Source: Gemmatimonadota bacterium (GTDB lineage: Bacteria; Gemmatimonadota; Gemmatimonadetes; Longimicrobiales; Gaopeijiaceae). Taken from it: a stretch of DNA of 6,350 nt. The translations under genes and the position numbers were made by a program. The stretch lies in NCBI GenBank assembly GCA_030550695.1, contig JAUQOX010000170.1:1-6350 (forward strand), in the 5' to 3' direction. Below are positions 5,086-6,350 of this stretch, piece after piece. The notes beneath the pieces are model-generated. The model was not told the origin of the DNA. It did no database searches and saw only the letters and a list, made by a program, of their open reading frames with translations. Numbering within the stretch: the stretch's first letter is position 1; every line of letters starts with the position of its first letter.

Positions 5086-6012
5086 ATGGCGTTCCATGAA
5101 CCTGTGATGGTGGAGGAGGTCCTGGAAGTGCTGGAAGAGGCCCGAGACGGGGTTCTGTTCGACGGGACCGTGGGGGGAGGTGGCCACGCATGGGCCTTCC
5201 TCTCCCGGTGGCCCCGCTGCCGTCTGGTGGCTACGGACCGGGACCCCTCGGCCCTGGAGGCGGCCCGGCACCGCCTGGCACCCTTTGCCGACCGTGTGAC
5301 CTTCCTGGCCCTGCCCTTCCACGAAGCGGCCCTTCACGACTCGGTCCGCTCGAAGGGGATCCACGGGGCTTTCCTCGACCTGGGGGTGTCCTCCCATCAG
5401 TTGGATACCCCTGGGCGGGGTTTCGCCTTTCGGCCCGGCGAACCCCTGGATATGCGGATGGAGGGGGAGACCGGCGGAGTCACCGCGGCGGATCTCCTCA
5501 ACTCCTGGGACGAAGGCCGGCTGGCCGACCTGTTCTTTCGGTTCGGCGACGAGCCCCGCTCCCGGCCGCTGGCCCGGGAAATCGTCCGGCGGCGGGACCG
5601 CCGTCCCTTTCGCCTGAGCGACGATCTGGTGGCGGCCATGGCCGCGGCCTATGGGCGGGGACCCAGCCCGCGGGAAAAGGCCAGGGTCTTCCAAGCCCTC
5701 CGCATGGCCGTGAATGAGGAGATCCCCGGTCTGGAACAGGGCCTTCCCCGCCTGCGGGATGCCCTGAGGCCGGGGGGGATCCTGGCCGTCCTGTCCTACC
5801 ATTCGGTGGAGGACCGGGTGGTGAAGCAGATGTTCCGCAGCTGGAGCGAGCCCTGCATCTGCCCGCCTGGGCTCCCGGTGTGCGGATGCGGGAGGACCGC
5901 CCTGGGAACTCCTGTGTTCCAGGGGGCCAAGCGCCCCACCCGGGAGGAGATCTCCGCCAACCCCAGAGCCCGCAGCGCCCGGCTTCGGGCGTGGCGCCGG
6001 GGTGCCCCATGA
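5086..6012 (+). CDS. rsmH: 16S rRNA (cytosine-1402-N4) methyltransferase RsmH
   Basis: 308 residues, typical length. RsmH uses S-adenosylmethionine to methylate N4 of C1402 in the decoding centre of 16S rRNA; the gene (old name mraW) normally follows mraZ. Signature segments are all present: HEPVM (4-8) at the start, the SAM-binding loop DGTVGGGGHA (26-35), ATDRDP (49-54), FLDLGVSSHQLD (96-107), RGFAFRPGEPLDMRM (111-125), RVFQALRMAVNEE (200-212) and LSYHSVEDRVVK (236-247). A CxC...CxC cluster (C257, C259, C266, C268) near the C-terminus is common in many RsmH proteins and may bind metal. ATG 5086 is fixed by the conserved HEPVM; the GAGGGG Shine-Dalgarno (5068-5073) is about 12 nt away, longer than usual. 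The stop TGA (6010-6012) overlaps the next start as ATGA. Confidence 0.97.
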   Translation: MAFHEPVMVEEVLEVLEEARDGVLFDGTVGGGGHAWAFLSRWPRCRLVATDRDPSALEAARHRLAPFADRVTFLALPFHEAALHDSVRSKGIHGAFLDLGVSSHQLDTPGRGFAFRPGEPLDMRMEGETGGVTAADLLNSWDEGRLADLFFRFGDEPRSRPLAREIVRRRDRRPFRLSDDLVAAMAAAYGRGPSPREKARVFQALRMAVNEEIPGLEQGLPRLRDALRPGGILAVLSYHSVEDRVVKQMFRSWSEPCICPPGLPVCGCGRTALGTPVFQGAKRPTREEISANPRARSARLRAWRRGAP

Positions 6013-6344
6013 GGCCCGCGTCGTCCTCGGCCTTCCGGCCTCCTTCGTCTTCCCGGGGGGGGGGCGGCGCCGCCGTTGCCCTGGGGGTTGCTGTACTCTT
6101 GGGATCCCTGAGCCTGGTGGCCTGGAGGCAGGCCCGGGCGCTGGAGGTCCTGGAGCAGGCGGACCGTTTGGAAAGGGAAGTGGATCTGACCCGGGCGGAG
6201 GTGGAGGAACTCATCGCCCGGATTGACCGCTTGGGGAGCCGGAGCCGGGTGGTTCAACAAGCCAGAGAACGGCTGGGAATGCGGATGCCCCGGGCGTCGG
6301 AGATCGTCTTCCTGGTGTTACCCCCCAAGGAGGTCCTGCCATGA
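6009..6344 (+). CDS. ftsL: Cell division protein FtsL
   Basis: A 111-residue bitopic membrane protein between rsmH and the next dcw gene, exactly where ftsL lies. Residues 1-20 form a Ser/Pro/Arg/Gly cytoplasmic tail, about 21-38 (AAVALGVAVLLGSLSLVAW) one transmembrane helix, and 40-78 a periplasmic coiled coil (ALEVLEQADRLEREVDL... VEELIARIDRL). The tail SRVVQQARERLGMRMPRASEIVFL matches the FtsL/DivIC ending 'A...lGm..P....iv.l'. FtsL joins FtsB/DivIC and FtsQ/DivIB at the septum and helps activate FtsWI. Identity rests on topology, length and position, since FtsL is poorly conserved in sequence. ATG 6009 overlaps the rsmH stop (ATGA), implying translational coupling. A G10 homopolymer (6055-6064) encodes part of the N-terminal Gly stretch. 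Confidence 0.88.
   Translation: MRPASSSAFRPPSSSRGGGGAAVALGVAVLLGSLSLVAWRQARALEVLEQADRLEREVDLTRAEVEELIARIDRLGSRSRVVQQARERLGMRMPRASEIVFLVLPPKEVLP
6327..6333 (+). promoter_or_regulatory. Strong Shine-Dalgarno for the next dcw gene
   Basis: AAGGAGG followed by TCCTGCC and ATG 6341, a near-perfect anti-16S match with 7-nt spacing. It lies within the last codons of ftsL and confirms that a gene starts at 6341. Confidence 0.8.
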
Positions 6345-6350
6345 GGGGCA
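6341..6350 (+). CDS. Start of the next dcw gene, probably ftsI (septal transpeptidase), cut by the window edge
   Basis: Only ATG AGG GGC A is visible (Met-Arg-Gly). The start is supported by the AAGGAGG site and by the ATGA overlap with the ftsL stop. In mraZ-rsmH-ftsL clusters the following gene is normally ftsI, encoding penicillin-binding protein 3. That identity is inference from order; the visible residues say nothing. Confidence 0.55.

Overview
The window is high-GC DNA (strongly G/C-biased third codon positions, frequent G and C runs) from a bacterium with a Gram-negative-type envelope. The envelope type is inferred from a lipoprotein with a clear lipobox and a large exported TPR protein. 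The start of a division and cell-wall (dcw) cluster, mraZ-rsmH-ftsL-(ftsI), anchors the right end. The exported TPR protein of TolB/FlgO type and the overall style are reminiscent of Gemmatimonadota or a neighbouring phylum, but that is an impression and not a demonstrated assignment.

Layout. Positions 1-1394 (minus strand) hold a two-gene unit: a CsgG/FlgO-like lipoprotein with a C-terminal TPR-like helical pair (1394-522), overlapping by 11 bp a response-regulator receiver gene (532 to beyond the left edge). A 262-bp divergent gap leads to a plus-strand hot-dog acyl-CoA thioesterase (1657-2082). After a 280-bp gap carrying a good sigma70-type promoter and a hairpin-rich leader comes a 573-residue exported TPR protein (2363-4084). 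About 50 bp past its stop lies a 14-bp hairpin with a UNCG-type loop, then a very GC-rich gene-free stretch, a short AT-richer stretch and a 9-bp-arm inverted repeat followed by an A8 tract. A candidate promoter follows, and after it four 10-bp-spaced GTGGG-like boxes directly abut mraZ (4604-5035). rsmH (5086-6012), ftsL (6009-6344) and the first codons of the next gene (6341-, expected ftsI) follow, the last two joined by ATGA start/stop overlaps.

How the genes fit together. The right half is a division operon: MraZ represses the operon through the repeat boxes next to its own start, RsmH methylates 16S rRNA, FtsL is a divisome scaffold, and the next gene should be the septal transpeptidase. 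The left half is less well defined: two exported or outer-membrane proteins of the same general architecture (TolB/CsgG-like N-domain plus TPR) flank a small thioesterase, and one is translationally coupled to a signalling protein. I found no mobile element, CRISPR array, tRNA or rRNA, and no clearly novel system. The most informative non-coding signals are the mraZ operator array and the structured regions flanking the TPR gene.
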